Positions 48,064 through 61,000 of a stretch of DNA of 64,000 bases are shown here, piece after piece. Numbering within the stretch: position 1 is the first letter of the stretch; each line of letters begins with the position of its first letter. This stretch comes from Callipepla californica brunnescens (taxonomy: Eukaryota > Chordata > Aves > Galliformes > Odontophoridae), in NCBI GenBank assembly GCA_023055505.1, contig JALIRH010000013.1:6820001-6884000 (forward strand), read 5' to 3'. The notes below the pieces were generated by a model. That model saw nothing but the letters and a program-made list of their open reading frames with translations, did not search any database and had not been told where the DNA came from. Both the position numbers and the translations under genes were made by a program.

Positions 48064-48087
48064 GCCGCTGCCGCTGCCGCTGCCGCT
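48064..48087 (+). repeat. (GCCGCT)4 hexanucleotide repeat
   Basis: Four exact copies of GCCGCT lie about 235 bp upstream of the UPRT start codon, inside the CpG island. A fifth partial unit follows. Confidence 0.92.
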
Positions 48088-49606
48088 GCCGCGCTCTCGA
48101 GCGGGCTCTCGCCGTGCAGGGGCCGCGCTCCGCTCTGAATGCTGAGCGCGCCGTTCGCGTCCCGCGCGTTCTTCACCCGTCCCTTTGGCAGGAGCCTTAC
48201 CGCGCGAGCAGGTAGAGCTGAGGCGGCACCTGACGAGAGCTTGCCGTGGGACTGCGGCTGCCTTCAAAGCGGGGGTCGGAGCTGTGAGAACGTGACGGGG
48301 TGCGGCAGCCTGCGGAGCCGTCTGCCCCGGCAAACGCTCACGCGTGGTCACGGTTGCTTAGCGCGCCTGTAGTTCCTGGCAGCACTGGCAAAGGTCGCTG
48401 TGAAAACGGAACCTAATTACAGGCTAGGCTTATAGCGATTAGATTGGAGTATCAGCCTCTGCTCGGAGCTGACTCTGGGATCCTTGCGTGTGCTAAAGAT
48501 GACCTGGAGAGCAAACAGGTGGAAGGGACACCTGGGAGCTGCGGGAACCCGGGAGCTGCAGCAGGGGCGGGTTGCTGCGGCCGGGGAGGTGAGGAGAGGT
48601 GATGGAGGGCAGGCTGTGAATACACGTGAACGCTTCTCAGATTTATGCAGGCCGTTTTCTTTTTTTCCCCAGCGTGAGGCTTCAGAAACAACCCATCCTC
48701 TCTTGTCGTGTGATATATATTTATGGGAAGTGTAATTTTGAGCTCTGTTTTACAGGGGAAAAGCAGGGAGGAATGTGTCTGTGCACAGCAGCGGCTGTTG
48801 GAGAGGCAAAGCCAGAAGAAGGGCAGCATCTCCCGTGCTCTGGTTTGACTGCATTTACCATTAAGCTAATTTGCAGCCACAGTCCCAAGTAGCAGGCCGT
48901 GCAGCCTAGCAAAACACAAAAGCCCCGAACAAAAGGTGAGCCAGAGTAAGAAGCATTCTGCAATATGTTTAGGGATTATTCTTAACCACTACTGCCCTAT
49001 TACCTAACTAAATAGTATCTCTGTTGGGGAAACTGCAAACCACGAGGTACACAAGTCATAGAACAAGGATGCGTGTAAAAGCTGCTTGGGAAGATGGGAT
49101 GCTAGTCTGAAAACGTGGGGATCGTAACTACAAAGCCTAATGCCAGTGCAGGAGTCTGACAGTGCTGGAGCTCATTCTAGTACCATAAAACTCACAGGGC
49201 AGCAGGTTTTGCCCTCATGTCGCATCATGACGTTGTGGCAGTCTTCCATCAGATAATGTGCTAACTAAATTTCTGACCTGTAGACATCGGTCCTTTTCAC
49301 TGTGCCTGTTCCATCTCCACGTTAACATGAATAAACTTGTTAAGGCAGAACCTAAGGGTAGTTTATTATTTGGAGTTTTGTCCTTGGGTGGGAGGGACCT
49401 TGAGTTGCTACCACAAATAATCTACAACACCTGCAACAATTAAAGACCCCCTGCATTTTCACTGAGTTCAGTGAGGTTTGTTACTGACATCAACAAGTGA
49501 GTCACAGAAGGGATGAGATGCACAGGAAAGCTCATGTGTAAGGTTTTTCCTTCAAGCAGGTACTCTCGGTGTTGATTTCGATGCTTGCCATTTTGATGCT
49601 GCCTCT

Positions 49607-49780
49607 TAGATTCATAGATTCATTAGGTTGGAAAAGACCTACAAGATCATCTAGTCCAACCATCCTCACACCACCATCCCTACCCACCAAGCTACTAAAT
49701 CAAATCCCTTAGCACCTTGTCTAAACGCTTCTTGAACAGTGCAGGCCATTCCAGTGCCTGACCACTCTCTCTTCTAGGCC
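49607..49780 (-). mobile_element. CR1 LINE fragment (3' end)
   Basis: The plus strand begins TTAGATTCATAGATTCATTA, then GGTTGGAAAAGACCTACAAG, ATCATCTAGTCCAACCATCC and CTAAACGCTTCTTGAACAGT. This is a reversed CR1 3' end, 5'-truncated. Confidence 0.92.
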
Positions 49781-50894
49781 CAAATCTCGTGTGCCTGCAT
49801 GCTGCCACCTGAGAAGGCATCTTCTGAGATCCCAGAGCTGCACCAGCCCTGCCTGATGGAGTCCAGAGGTGAGGCGTGTGACTGCTTAGATAGAGAGGAA
49901 CGATGAAGGATCAGGCCAAACGTTAATACAGGTCAGAGATTATTTAATTAGAAGCCTGACTTAATCAGCATGTGTGTCTAGACACTGAAGTAGAAACAAG
50001 CTCTACCCATATTTCAGGGATGGTGCACAAGGCATGGAATTATTTATAACAGGACTGTTTTACGGGATTAATAAGATGATATATTAAATTCTGTCTTCTT
50101 GACATTCATACAGTCGGGTCAGATTTGGTGGGTTTTTTTTCTTTGACTTCAGGTTAGTTAACTGTCAAGTCTCAGATTTCAAACACATGTAAATTGTGCT
50201 GTATCCTAGTTACTGTTCTCCAAGTGCTTATTTTTAACCAGGCACCGAAACTTCTAAAATTCAAGCTGTTAGTTAGGTGACACCACACGGCCAGTAATTA
50301 ATGTCAGCGTATCAGGCTTTCACTGTCTGCTTCATATTTAAAGTTAACACTCTTAGCTCCCCAAGGACCAGAAAATATATGAAATGTGAGGGAAGAGAGA
50401 GGTACTGCAGAGATTTAGGCTGTTAAGATGGCACGTTCATTTATGAACAAGCAGTGCTTCTAAACATTTCCTCCAGTGTTGCCCTCGGTGTCTAAAAGTC
50501 ATTTCTTAGTGCACAGTGTAGTCTTGAACGTGCAGATTTTCTTCTTGGTGGATGTTACATGCAGCGTGTATACGTTTGGCATTTCTGTCTTGAGTTTATG
50601 GTCCATTTAATGGCAGCTGGTTTGTGTGTGACTGCACGCAGCTGATATCAATGTGACTGAAGAGTTGGCATGAAATAAAGGATAACAAAAGTACTTTGTA
50701 TCCATGTGTTCCCTCCTAGAAATTCAAAGGGGGAACAGCATTTATCTTTCTTTCCAAGAAGTCACAAACTGTATGCAGATTGAAGCTATTAGCACTGCAC
50801 AACTAATTCAGTTGATCCTTTCTTCTGCTCACTACGCAAACATGATCCTATTGCAGTGTTTTACAGGCCAGGAGTTAAGATTTCATTAATTCAC

Positions 50895-51125
50895 TCCAGA
50901 GTTTAACCATTGTTACTATAATTTAACATCCCCCCAAACATCTTGTTGGAATTTCTCTTGTTATGACTTGCAGTTGTTGCCTCTTGTCCTCTCACAGTGT
51001 ACCTGCAGGATGAATCTGGCACCGTTTTCTCTTCTGTAGGTGTGTTTAGTGTAATTGAAGACAGCAATTGCATAATCCCTCAACCTTTCCTTCCCCAGGC
51101 TTGGACAAGCCCCGTTCTCACCTCC
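50895..51125 (-). mobile_element. Diverged CR1 LINE fragment
   Basis: Contains CR1-like wording on the minus sense: GTTGTTGCCTCTTGTCCTCT, AATCTGGCACCGTTTTCTC and GTAATTGAAGACAGCAATTG followed by a CCTCAACCTTTCC block. It is more decayed than other copies and its limits are approximate. Confidence 0.65.
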
Positions 51126-53464
51126 AAGGCAGTGCATGACATGATCTTATCTGATTTATGGAAAATCTGCAGATGGTCCCACTGTAGCTTTGTGTAAGGA
51201 ACTTGCAGATACTGTTTCCTTGAACCATATATGAGGAACTGTTCTGTTGCCCCCAGGTGGGTCTGTGGTTGCAGAAACTTGTTACCTTGATTGCCATCTA
51301 CTGGAATTGCAGTTCTGTGAAGGGAGGGTTGCCCTCTGCGAGTTAGGTCCGATTTGATTCTAAATACACAAAGAGTTAACATCTTTTGTAAGCTATTAGG
51401 TATGTATAAGAGGAAGTAAACCACCAGCATTTGTAATCTGTTATTTTGAATGGCAGTCAGTCCCCGTGGACGTTCCTGATCTGCAGCTCTTGCTGGCACA
51501 TCAACTCGATGCCTTTTCTCTGCAGTGCTGGAATTCCCCAAAGCCTTTGCCAAACACGCTTTAACGACCTGGAAAGTCCCAAGCATGGGGTGTGATGGGG
51601 TGAGACCTTGGTGCCCCTGCTCCTTCTGCCGCAAGGGTTGGAGTGCCCTAGTGCTCATCAGGCTGATGCTGCTGGCTAAATGCATGAATTAATTCTCTCC
51701 TCGATCTTTATTAGCAGCTTTCACACGGCATTCCATAGGCTCCGCAGCCCTATTAAATTCCCTGTGACAATTACAAGAATTTGCCTTCTGGAAAGACTAA
51801 TTCATGCAAGAGCTTTAATGAGTGTTTTTCCCCCTCCCTGTAGATCTGTGCTTAAAAATCCTCACTCATGCTGATACAAAAACACAGTTGCAGATTATAT
51901 CCTTAAAGATATAGTTATGTTAGCGTGCGTCGCAGGACTGAGTCTCTTATCAGGCTGGTAATGAATTCACTGTTTGCTGTTAAATGAATGCTCTGATTAT
52001 TTTTCAATGCTTTGCATTACATACATTTGCAATTCCATTCTTAGTGAGGCTCTGTTGGAAAATGTGCTGATATGAAAAAAATTATTTTCATGTTCTGCTA
52101 TCATTTAGGAGTAAATGGAGTGTTATCTTCCTTTTTATTTTTTATTTTTTTGTATAACACTGTAGACTAGCCATCTGCTCTAGTCACTGCTTTCATTACT
52201 AACAGGAGAATTTATTTTTAGGTTCATATAGTGTGTAATACTTGTGTATTGATGCTGATCCTCAGTGTATGCTTAAAAAATTAGCTGTTCTTTATTATCG
52301 ATGCCTATTCAAGAGCAACAGAAGGAAAGCATAAACAAGCTATCCTTATTTGAAGAAAATTCATGGTTCTACTTTGTAAGCTCCTGTACTAACAGCCTGG
52401 TGAAGCTGTTCATGCTTGAGGCGTTCACAGCTCAAGGAATCCTCAGGAACATGAGTGAGTCATCAAATTACTCCTGTTTCTTCTTAGCGAGCTGAAACAA
52501 TGATCAACCACCTAATAATAGAGAAACACCATGCTGCTGATGATAGCTTCTTGTACAAGTTATCAGTGTGACCTCAATATTTCACTGAGATGCAAATTTT
52601 TAATTGCTAATCTCAATGGGGTGATTTTTTTTTTTCTTGCTGGCCTTGAGACGTGGCAGTGGGGTGTAATTTTTCATAAGGTGTGTTCTTAGCGTGGTGT
52701 TCATGCTATCCTGCTCTGCTCAAGCGTTCTGAGCAACGAAAATGGGAATACTTCAGATCATTAGTCACTGGTAATGAGGGTGCTTGTGGCTCTAAGACAG
52801 AGGTTAGACAATGGTGTTCAGTGGTTGGCATTCTGGTTAGGATATTAGCTCTGCAGCCCTGTGATGTTTGTGGTGTAGATGAGATACGATGTTCTAAACA
52901 ATTTGTAGAACAGCTAACAGTGTGTTCACCTAACATTGGAGCTGTCACCGTGGTAAATCTGTTTTTGTACCTGACTCTTGCTTAGCATTAGGATCAACAG
53001 AAACCACTTCTTAATGAAGAAAGCTCAGAAGACATTTTTGCGATGCAGGCATGCTTCTCAGAACAGTTCGTTTATTAACAGTTGTTTAATTGGATGCAAA
53101 GCATAATTAAACCGCACCTCAAATGTATGTGGAGCTGCTCTGTTCTTAAAGGTGAGGTCTTAGGAATAGCAGATCGTATTTTCTCAAGAAATAAGCCTAA
53201 GAATCTCTACCTCAAAATCAGGACTATGTCTTTCAGCACATATTCTACTTGTCAAAACTAATTTTATGTATCTCTGAGTAAAGAGTTATTTTTTCCCCCC
53301 TCACAACCTCATTCTATTTTCTCATTTTTATTTTCTCCTTTAATTTCTTCCCATTAATTTTCCCTCTTCCCCTCCTTGTGTTCATTACCTTCCAATATGG
53401 ATGATTGAGTATCTCCACTTTTGTCTGTCTTCTAGCCTGACTTCTCATTTCACTTTGATTGCCA

Positions 53465-53600
53465 CAACTGTGGAGTAGTTGAGGTTGAAGAAAACCGAAT
53501 AAGATTAAGTCCAACTGTCATCCCATCACCACCATGCCTGCTGAACCACGTCCTTAAGTGCCACGTCTGCCCCAATAAGCAGTCTCTGTGAAACTGTGCT
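53465..53600 (-). mobile_element. CR1 LINE fragment
   Basis: GGTTGAAGAAAACCGAATAA, AGTCCAACTGTCATCCCATC, ACCACCATGCCTGCTGAACC and TAAGTGCCACGTCTGCCCC match a reversed CR1 3' region. Confidence 0.82.
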
Positions 53601-55324
53601 GTTTTTTTTACAGTTCTTGTCACTATTAGTGAATTTCAGTGCTATAATCATATTAAGTGCCTTTAAATAGAATCTAAAACCTGTGAATAATAGAACAAAT
53701 TTCATATTTGTTAACTGCTATGTGTTAACAGTCTCCTGTGTGTGACTCCAGTGTTTGGGTTTAACTGGTGTGTTTGTGCATATTCACCATCTCAGTATTT
53801 TGTATGTAAATCCCAGGCTGTCACTACTGTGCATGTTCCACTGCAAGCACTTCTCTGCCACGGTGCAAACCTCCTGCGAGCATAGCCTTGATGAATTTTT
53901 ACAGATAGTTTTATTCCACTTGCCTGGCTAAGACATTTCGTGTATGCGTGCCAAGCTGTCAAAACTGTGAGGCTGTAAATGAGGCCAGAGCTGCCATCCT
54001 CAGGAAACAGAGAATGCAGGATTTGAGGGCATGATGCTCAAGAGCTGTAATATCCTGCCGCAGTGTGGTTTAGGTTTCTTTTGATTGGAGGATGCAATGC
54101 TTAAGGAACGAGGGCTAGCCCAACGTAACTGGATATTGTGAGATTTATTTCTGTGAACAAAGAGCAAAACTGTGCCAGTTCATTTAAGGCTGGAAGAGTG
54201 TCAGGGACGCTGCTAAGGGTGCATCTTTTGTCTGAAAGAATAAAATCTACGTGTTATTAGAGCAATAACTCGTTGTATGAAAGTGCTGGAACAGTCCAGT
54301 TGTAAATAAGTTACAGCCTTTGCAGTTTTACTAATTCTGAATCATTTCAAATGTGCTGTGATTCCGCAGTGTGCATGCACCATCTCAATTGCCTGGCTGA
54401 ATGCTAATGAGCTTCTACCGAAAGTAATCACAGATAGACATCTCTTCCACATCAACACCTATTACCAGCTCCGAAATTGGTTTGTTAAGCCTACTAGGGA
54501 TATGCCCATAGTTCTGTAGCTGCCTGTGAAAACTGGAAGTCACAGCAGGCACCGTGAAATAGAGCAGTGAGATGGACTTGAGGACTATCACATTGTGCCC
54601 ATACCAGGGGGATGCCTGAGTGTTTACTAAATACACTGCAACTATCCCTAAGGCAGTGTAAAGACAAGGTAAAAACGAAGGAACAAGCCACATATGGATG
54701 GCCATATATTAACAACACGGTTCCTATAATTAGAGGCAGGCAGGAAGCGGTATATTAAGAACATGCTTCTATCTAGCAGTGCCTTAGATCAGCTCTGAGA
54801 TTTTCTCTGCTTCCTCCAGCGATCCAGCTGACAGATGGTGTCATAGCTTTGTGGCTGAGATCCAGAAGTGAAATGCTTGTCCTGGGTTTAGCTATCACTA
54901 AAGGGAACCTTGAGTTGGGATGTGCGTACCCAGGCTGTCCCCAGCTTTTCATTCAGACCTTTCTCTTCCAAGAACATTATGGGATTGGTAACTTGGGTTC
55001 ATCACTCATTTTAATGCTCCCCCTAGGGTTTAGCATACCTCAGTGCTGTCTTCAGAAATGCTTTTTTCCTTGGATGGAGTAAGCTTAAGTCATCCTCCGC
55101 CTGTATGAAAAATGGGATTTCTTCATTATTCTTCTGGTACATCAGTAGGAAGAAGTCACAAACCTATAGTCGAGCTATTGGCAATATTTCCTCCATTCTG
55201 ATGAGTTCTTTACCCAGTGAAACTTTTTCTGTGTAAGTTGCCAACTCTGCCTTTTATGAAACTATAAATAAGTGTCCCATTTATTACTATTTCTTGATCA
55301 GGATTAAACATAATCATAATCATT

Positions 55325-55545
55325 CACATTCAGGATGAGAATAAGCTTAAAAGGAATTACGTTAGGAAGAAGTTCTTTACTCAGAGGGGGGTGATGCCCT
55401 GGCTCAGAGAAGCCCCATCCCTGGAGGCATCCAAGGCAGGGTCATATGGGGCTTTAGGCAGCCTGATTTACTGGGTAGCAATAGGGAGTTGGGACTGAGT
55501 GGGGTTAAGGTCCCTTCCAACCTAAGCCGTTCTAAGGTATCAACT
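55325..55545 (+). mobile_element. CR1 LINE fragment (3' end)
   Basis: ACGTTAGGAAGAAGTTCTTT, CTCAGAGGGGGGTGATGCCC, CCATCCCTGGAGGCATCCAA and the tail GGTCCCTTCCAACCTAAGCC then GTTCTAAGG identify a plus-strand CR1 3' end. Confidence 0.9.
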
Positions 55546-57908
55546 TCGGCTTTGAGGATTCTGTGATAGCAACAGCTGCTTCAAAAGAGCTGAATTAATA
55601 TACCCATTGGGAATCATTTGAACCAATTTTTATAGCTTCTGATAAAACCTTTTGTTTTATTACGGTTCATTCTTTCATTGTGCACTCCATTTCACAGTTC
55701 ACATCCATCTGCAGATGTAATTTTTTTATCCATTCTGGCTACTTTTCCCCTTCCGTTCATCTATTTTTTATATAAATAGAATAAATTAATTCAAATGTAT
55801 TGTCTCCCAAATGCCTTTATTTTTATGGACTATATCATACCTCTGCGGTGGAATTTTTGTGGTTCTGCACTACACTCTGCTGTACAGTTCTTGTAGGGAA
55901 GAACTAAGCACCCACTTGCAGTGTCTTTTATTAGCCAGATGATGCTTTCAAAGTGTTGAGAAAACATTAGCAAATTAGTCTTCGTGCCAACACCCAGTAT
56001 GTCAGGGGTGTCTTCATTTTTATGTTTTTTATCTTCACTTTGGTGCGAGGGTTACTGAGACATCCCTGATGGAGCTGTGCAGCACGTTAGGATATACTCA
56101 TGTCCTGGTTTGCTGACTGTACGTGACATGGAAGTATGGTGGCCATACTGTGGGGTGTACCCCTCAGATTTGTGTAATATTACTTTGCTACAGTATTTTA
56201 GCAATACTTCAGAATTTTAATATGTTTGCAACGTATTATTTTGTGAGAGTTGGTGTGGAAGATGTCCAGGTTTGTAGGTTTCTATTCACAAATCTCCTCT
56301 GTGATGAGTTGTTACCATTCCTGGGGCTTCTATTTCTTCTACCAAGCTTCTTTTGCCGTTTATTCTGAGCAGAGATTGATTTTTGTCTGAGTTATACGAG
56401 GGAATCCTCTGCTTCTACAGTTAACTCTGCACGTAAGGTGTTTTAAATAGTGTTTTAAACCCTCTCTGCTATCTTTTAGGGTCTACATCACAAGCTTTGC
56501 TCTGATTTCTGACCACTAAGGTGTACGCATGGCCTCTACTTTCTTCTTCTGTCAGTTGTCCCATCTTGTTTTTTGCCTGTCACGTTCCCATTAAGATACT
56601 TATTTGCCAGATATTTAACTTCCCCGTGTTTAATTTGATCCCGTTACTCCTTCTTTCTATCATTGTTCATAATTTCTCACCCTCTAAACGTTTACAGTAG
56701 GGGTATAGTCACCCCTTAGTTATCAGTGAACTAAGCTGAATATTTAGCACTTCTGCTCTGTTTCTGGAAACGAATCACCTCCTCTTCACCAGCCTTCTGA
56801 CATGGGGTTTTTTTCAGCATGAGATGAAAGACAGGACTTCATTTTCAGTATTCAATTAGAGGGCTAAATTCCCATTTGTATTTCATGAAAGGAATATATG
56901 TATTTCTTATGTAATTAGTGCTGGCTTGATAACATTAGAACTATGCTAGATAAAGATTGGTGCTAGCTTGTACTAAATGGGGTGTTAATGGAATGATGTT
57001 TTCTATCTTCAATGGTAGTGTCTCGTGGAAAGTATGTAACCGGTCCTGTAGACAGCTCGGTGTAAAGGTGTGCGTAACCTGCTGTGCCATCCTTGCTCCC
57101 TTTAAAAGGCAGCAGTAGTACAGCTGTCAGAACGATACTGTGAGGTTTGGCTGTAGCTGTTTGCCAAGTGCTTTTGTGGATCTCCGTCAGAAAGGCTGCA
57201 GAGCAACGTAAAACACCGTGAGAGCACCGTTCAGCGTTCTGCTGCATCCCACAGTAAAACACCCTGGGCACGTACCACAGCCGAGCGCGGCTCCATCCAC
57301 AACACACCGCGTCTGCTGAGCGCATCAAGGCTATCTCGGCAATAGCAGAAGAAACTGGACATGGCTGTAAATGCAGACAAGGTGCGGTCCCTCACCCGGG
57401 GGTGTCCCGCTGCGGCCGCCACGTCGAGCCGGGCGCCGGGAGCGGGTTCCGTCAGTGCGGGTGATGCCGCTGGGCGGCACTGCTCGGGCCGGGCTCTGCC
57501 GAGCGCGGGGACGGTGACAGCGAGCTCAGCGACACGGGAACGTCGCCTCGGCCGTTTACAGCGAATCCTGCTCGGGAGCAAAGCTGCGTATCGAGGCGCG
57601 GGCAGGAAAAAGCCTGCCTCGGTACAAACCAGCCGTCCTCCTGCTCCTCTCTGCCTTTCTCCCCCACAGACGAGCTTACCGCTCTCCCTCAGGGCAGCAG
57701 CAGCACCGGTGCTCGAGCCCCCGTTGGCTCTGAAGAAATCTACGCGGCCAAAAAAGCCACGCAGGCTCCCATCCTCCTCGCGGCCCCGCTCCAGCCGTCG
57801 TGCACGGCCGTGCCGGGCGGGAGCGCGCCCCGTCGGGTCCCGCCGCTCCGCCCCGCTCCTCCCCGCGCTCCGCCGCCGCCCCACAACCCCCCGCGCTCCG
57901 CAGCCAAC

Positions 57909-58034
57909 ATGGTGCCGCTGGCGGCCTGCTGCCCGCGCCGGCTGCTCCTCACCATCGCTCTGCTGAGGCCTCCGGCGGCCGCCGCCTGCGCGCACGGCTG
58001 CTTCGCGGGGAGCGGGCGGCGGCGGCGGGGAACG
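57909..58034 (+). CDS. ABCB7: ABCB7 coding exon 1 (presequence)
   Basis: Encodes MVPLAACCPRRLLL to RRRRGT (42 residues), an arginine- and alanine-rich targeting peptide. Donor ACG|GTGCGT. Sequence itself is not clearly alignable to human exon 1; identity rests on exon 2, synteny and composition. Confidence 0.75.
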
Positions 58035-61000
58035 GTGCGTGGGGCCGGGCGGGGACGGACGGGACGGGACGGGACGGGAGGGTTCGGGCGCACAGGGCGC
58101 CGCAGCCGCCGTCGGGGGTCTGATCTCCTCGTCCCGTGCCCCGCGTTCGCGCGTGTCTTGTGGACGAGCGTTCAGAAAGCGCGTGTGCGGGGACGCGAAC
58201 CGCGGCGCTGCCCCTCGGGGCCGGCCTGGCCCTCGCTGCTGCCGCTCGCCTCGCTTAAACATGGCTGGTGCGTGGTTGTTGCTTCGCAGCGAGCTTTGTG
58301 TGCCGGGGGAGCGGTGCCGGCGTGGGCAGTGGACGGACCCTTGGTGTCCGAGTGCCCGCTGCCGTCCTAAGGCGTGTGCATTGCGGCTTGCTTGCTCGCG
58401 TGGAGTTGCTGTTCCGAGGCAAGGCCCTTTTTCATAGGGAAGTAGCTAGTCATGTTAAACTGGGGAGGTAAGGCTTCTCTTTGGAGTCTGACGTCGGTTT
58501 TGTGATCGGTTTCAGCGTTTAAACGCGGGGCTAAAAGGCCTCCGCTAAGGGAACGGTTGCATAGTTAACTGCTCGTTGGCAAGAGGTTGAAAGCTTTCAG
58601 TCTGAGTTTGCTTGCGTTTTCTTCTCTTACATTTTGGAGCGGTCGTCCCTTCGTTATTCCCATTTACCCTTTCTTACCCCATCCGCTCCTCAGTGCGTGC
58701 GCAGTAATTCTGTTCCCACCCTTCTCCTAGTTCAACTTTTCAGAAGTAAAGCACTCTGTAGTGTGCTTCCAGCACAGGAATGAAGTTGAATGCGAGCGTC
58801 AGATCAACTTCTGTAGTCTAAAGCATTTCTGTCCTCAAAATTCTTATTAAAAATGTGGTTCCATCGTGTTAGTACCCGAGCAGCATCCCATCTTCTCTAA
58901 TGCCAGAGGGGCGTGAAAGTTTGTCAGTGTTCTTGTGCTGGGGGTTGCCACTGCTGTCTTTGGACGTTATGAACTTCGTGCTGAAGACGAGCACTCGTAA
59001 CTAAGGTACAAATTGGAATTCTTTCTGTCAGCGTGTTCCAGTGAATGATTTTGGTTGCAAGTAAAGAATTGAGCACAAATCTAAAATTGAACAAGTCCGG
59101 CTTTCAATAATTCATACGTGTTTTACAAAGCGAGTGAAGGAAGTGCATCTCGGAGATCAAATGAATTAATTTTCCATAAATTCTCAGATAGCTATTAGTT
59201 CTGCTTGATAATAACCTTAAGCCTTTTATCCTTCCAAGAGTACTGCTATTTTTGACAAACTCTCATTGTCACCCTGATTTATTGCCTCTGACAGGCAGAG
59301 TTCTGCTACAGATGGCAATCAAGTTTATGTTACTTAGAGGAAGAAACACTCAGGACTGAGCTAGTAAATTTGTGTGGCTTTTAGTATTGACACTTGTGTG
59401 AGATGAGAAGCTGAAGCTGATGCACAGCAAGTGGTTTGATATCTTGGTACTCAGTGTTGTCTGGTATTCCTAGAAATGCTGAATGTCAGAAGGAGCAAAC
59501 AGCAGTGTAAGCACTGTGATGTAACTTCTTATTTCAGTCCTTTGAATGTTTTAGTTTTCATGTGAAATGTTGTGCGTATACCGTATACATATGGTATATA
59601 TATATTTAGTGTGTGTAACAGCTCCTCTGTGACGTTTATTGCTCTGTTGTCGGTATCAGGTATGGGTTAGCTCTTGCACTAGGTTGTTGAATGTATCAAA
59701 GGGCAGTAAAGGTGACATAAATGCTTACAGTCCAACCTGTTAATATTCAAATGCAGCAACTTGTTTGGATGCTGTTGATAATCCCTGTCCTTCTTCCCTC
59801 CCCCTGCTCTCCAGCAGTTCGATCCGCCTTGCTTTCCTGTGTGATAGGACGTATGACCTTCGTGTCCTGGAGAGGAAAACAGCTGAGCGTGTGGAGTGGA
59901 AAAGCAGATGTCATAAATACTGTGGAACTGTATGGATGTTGTCAGGCTGCGTAACTCTGATCAGCTTCAATTTGCTGTTGAGATAAATGTCTGTGTCCAG
60001 AAATGCAGTTCCTTCCTGTCGCCTTCCAGTGGTTCAAGGTGTCAGACCTCCTGTTCTGAATGTCAGCCCTCTGCTGAGCAGCACTGGGGAGAACTGCCCT
60101 ATGGTGGGCTTTGAAAAGCGACCTGAGGTGACCATTATGTTTTCTAGGAAACTTGTTCTATCTTTGTTTTTGTAATGGGGCTTGCCTGCATCCAAAATAA
60201 ATGCTTTAACGGGGGAAAATAATGTTTGACTGAAAAGACCCAACAGCATTTAAGTGAGGATAACTATTTCAATATGTATCTGCCTAAATCAAGAAATATA
60301 CTAAGGAGTTTCTTTCAGAAATAACTTTAGCTCTGTAAAAACCATGGCTTGGGAAGCTGTTGTGAAGGGAAACAGCAGAAAGTAAAAGAGACTTTTGTTT
60401 TTTTCTCTTTTCCTTGCTTTATCTTGGCCTTACAGCATGCCATGTGTCATGTGATAGTGTGTTCTTGTGCACAAGTGAGTGACATCCCTTGCTCTGAAAG
60501 TACTTGTAAGGAGTTGCAGGTATTTTGGTTAAGTTTACTTATTTACCTGAAGCCTGATCGTGTGAAATTCTACTGATGCTTATTGTCTTGACATCATTGC
60601 TAACTTTGATTTTCTCATGGTGTGGTTGCCAAATTTAATGCATGGGAATTATTCAGCAGTCTCCGTTCTCTGTTGAACAGAGTGTATGTCATTGTAAATA
60701 AACACAGCAAGACAAGAAATTAATTTCTAGAAGATTCAGCTTTGTTATGAGGTCTTTTCAGGAGCCTCTTTCATCGTAGATGTATGCCTGGTGAGACAGA
60801 ACAGCTAAGTTCTTAGGATTTTCAAAATCCCTTTATAGAGTAAGTACTGCTTCTGAGCAGATCAGTGATCCCATATTTCTGCCTATAAAAGCAGGCGCCT
60901 CATTATACTGAAAACTGTTGCAAGGAAGGCTGTGTTATGAAAAGGAACAGATGGGAATAGGACAGCTGGATGTGGTGCTCATGTGGGGGATCCTGGGGGG

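Larger units (their letters stand above)
46960..48350. promoter_or_regulatory. CpG island / promoter of UPRT
   Basis: A dense GC/CpG block centred on UPRT exon 1. On the minus strand the upstream side holds a CCAAT box and several GC-box-like runs (near 47921-47955). No TATA box seen. The island extends about 500 bp upstream of the ATG, leaving room for divergent transcription, though no plus-strand gene was recognised. Long open frames on both strands here are GC artefacts. Confidence 0.8.
48350..57370. other. Intergenic region between UPRT and ABCB7
   Basis: Nine kilobases of head-to-head spacer. It holds CR1 fragments at about 49607-49780, 50895-51125, 53465-53600 and 55325-55545. No exon, RNA gene or conserved domain was recognised. 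The minus-strand open frame at 54415-54705 is discussed in the findings. Confidence 0.65.
57370..58260. promoter_or_regulatory. CpG island / promoter of ABCB7
   Basis: A CpG-dense block around ABCB7 exon 1, with a GC-box-like CTCCGCCCCGCTCC near 57846 about 60 bp before the ATG. No TATA box. A 343-codon minus-strand open frame spans the island but is a composition artefact. Confidence 0.8.

Noticed and set aside
47189..48215. Plus-strand open frames of 318 and 287 codons over UPRT exon 1
   Set aside because: They are antisense shadows of the GC-rich UPRT first exon and promoter, with Arg/Pro/Ala-rich composition and no recognisable protein.
47731..48351. 206-codon minus-strand frame overlapping the UPRT start
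   Set aside because: It is out of frame with the UPRT exon, GC-driven and without conserved content.
57231..58262. 343-codon minus-strand open frame across the ABCB7 promoter
   Set aside because: It lies wholly over a CpG island, is dominated by Arg/Pro/Ala/Gly, runs antisense through ABCB7 exon 1 and shows no domain. Long frames in such DNA arise from scarcity of stop codons.
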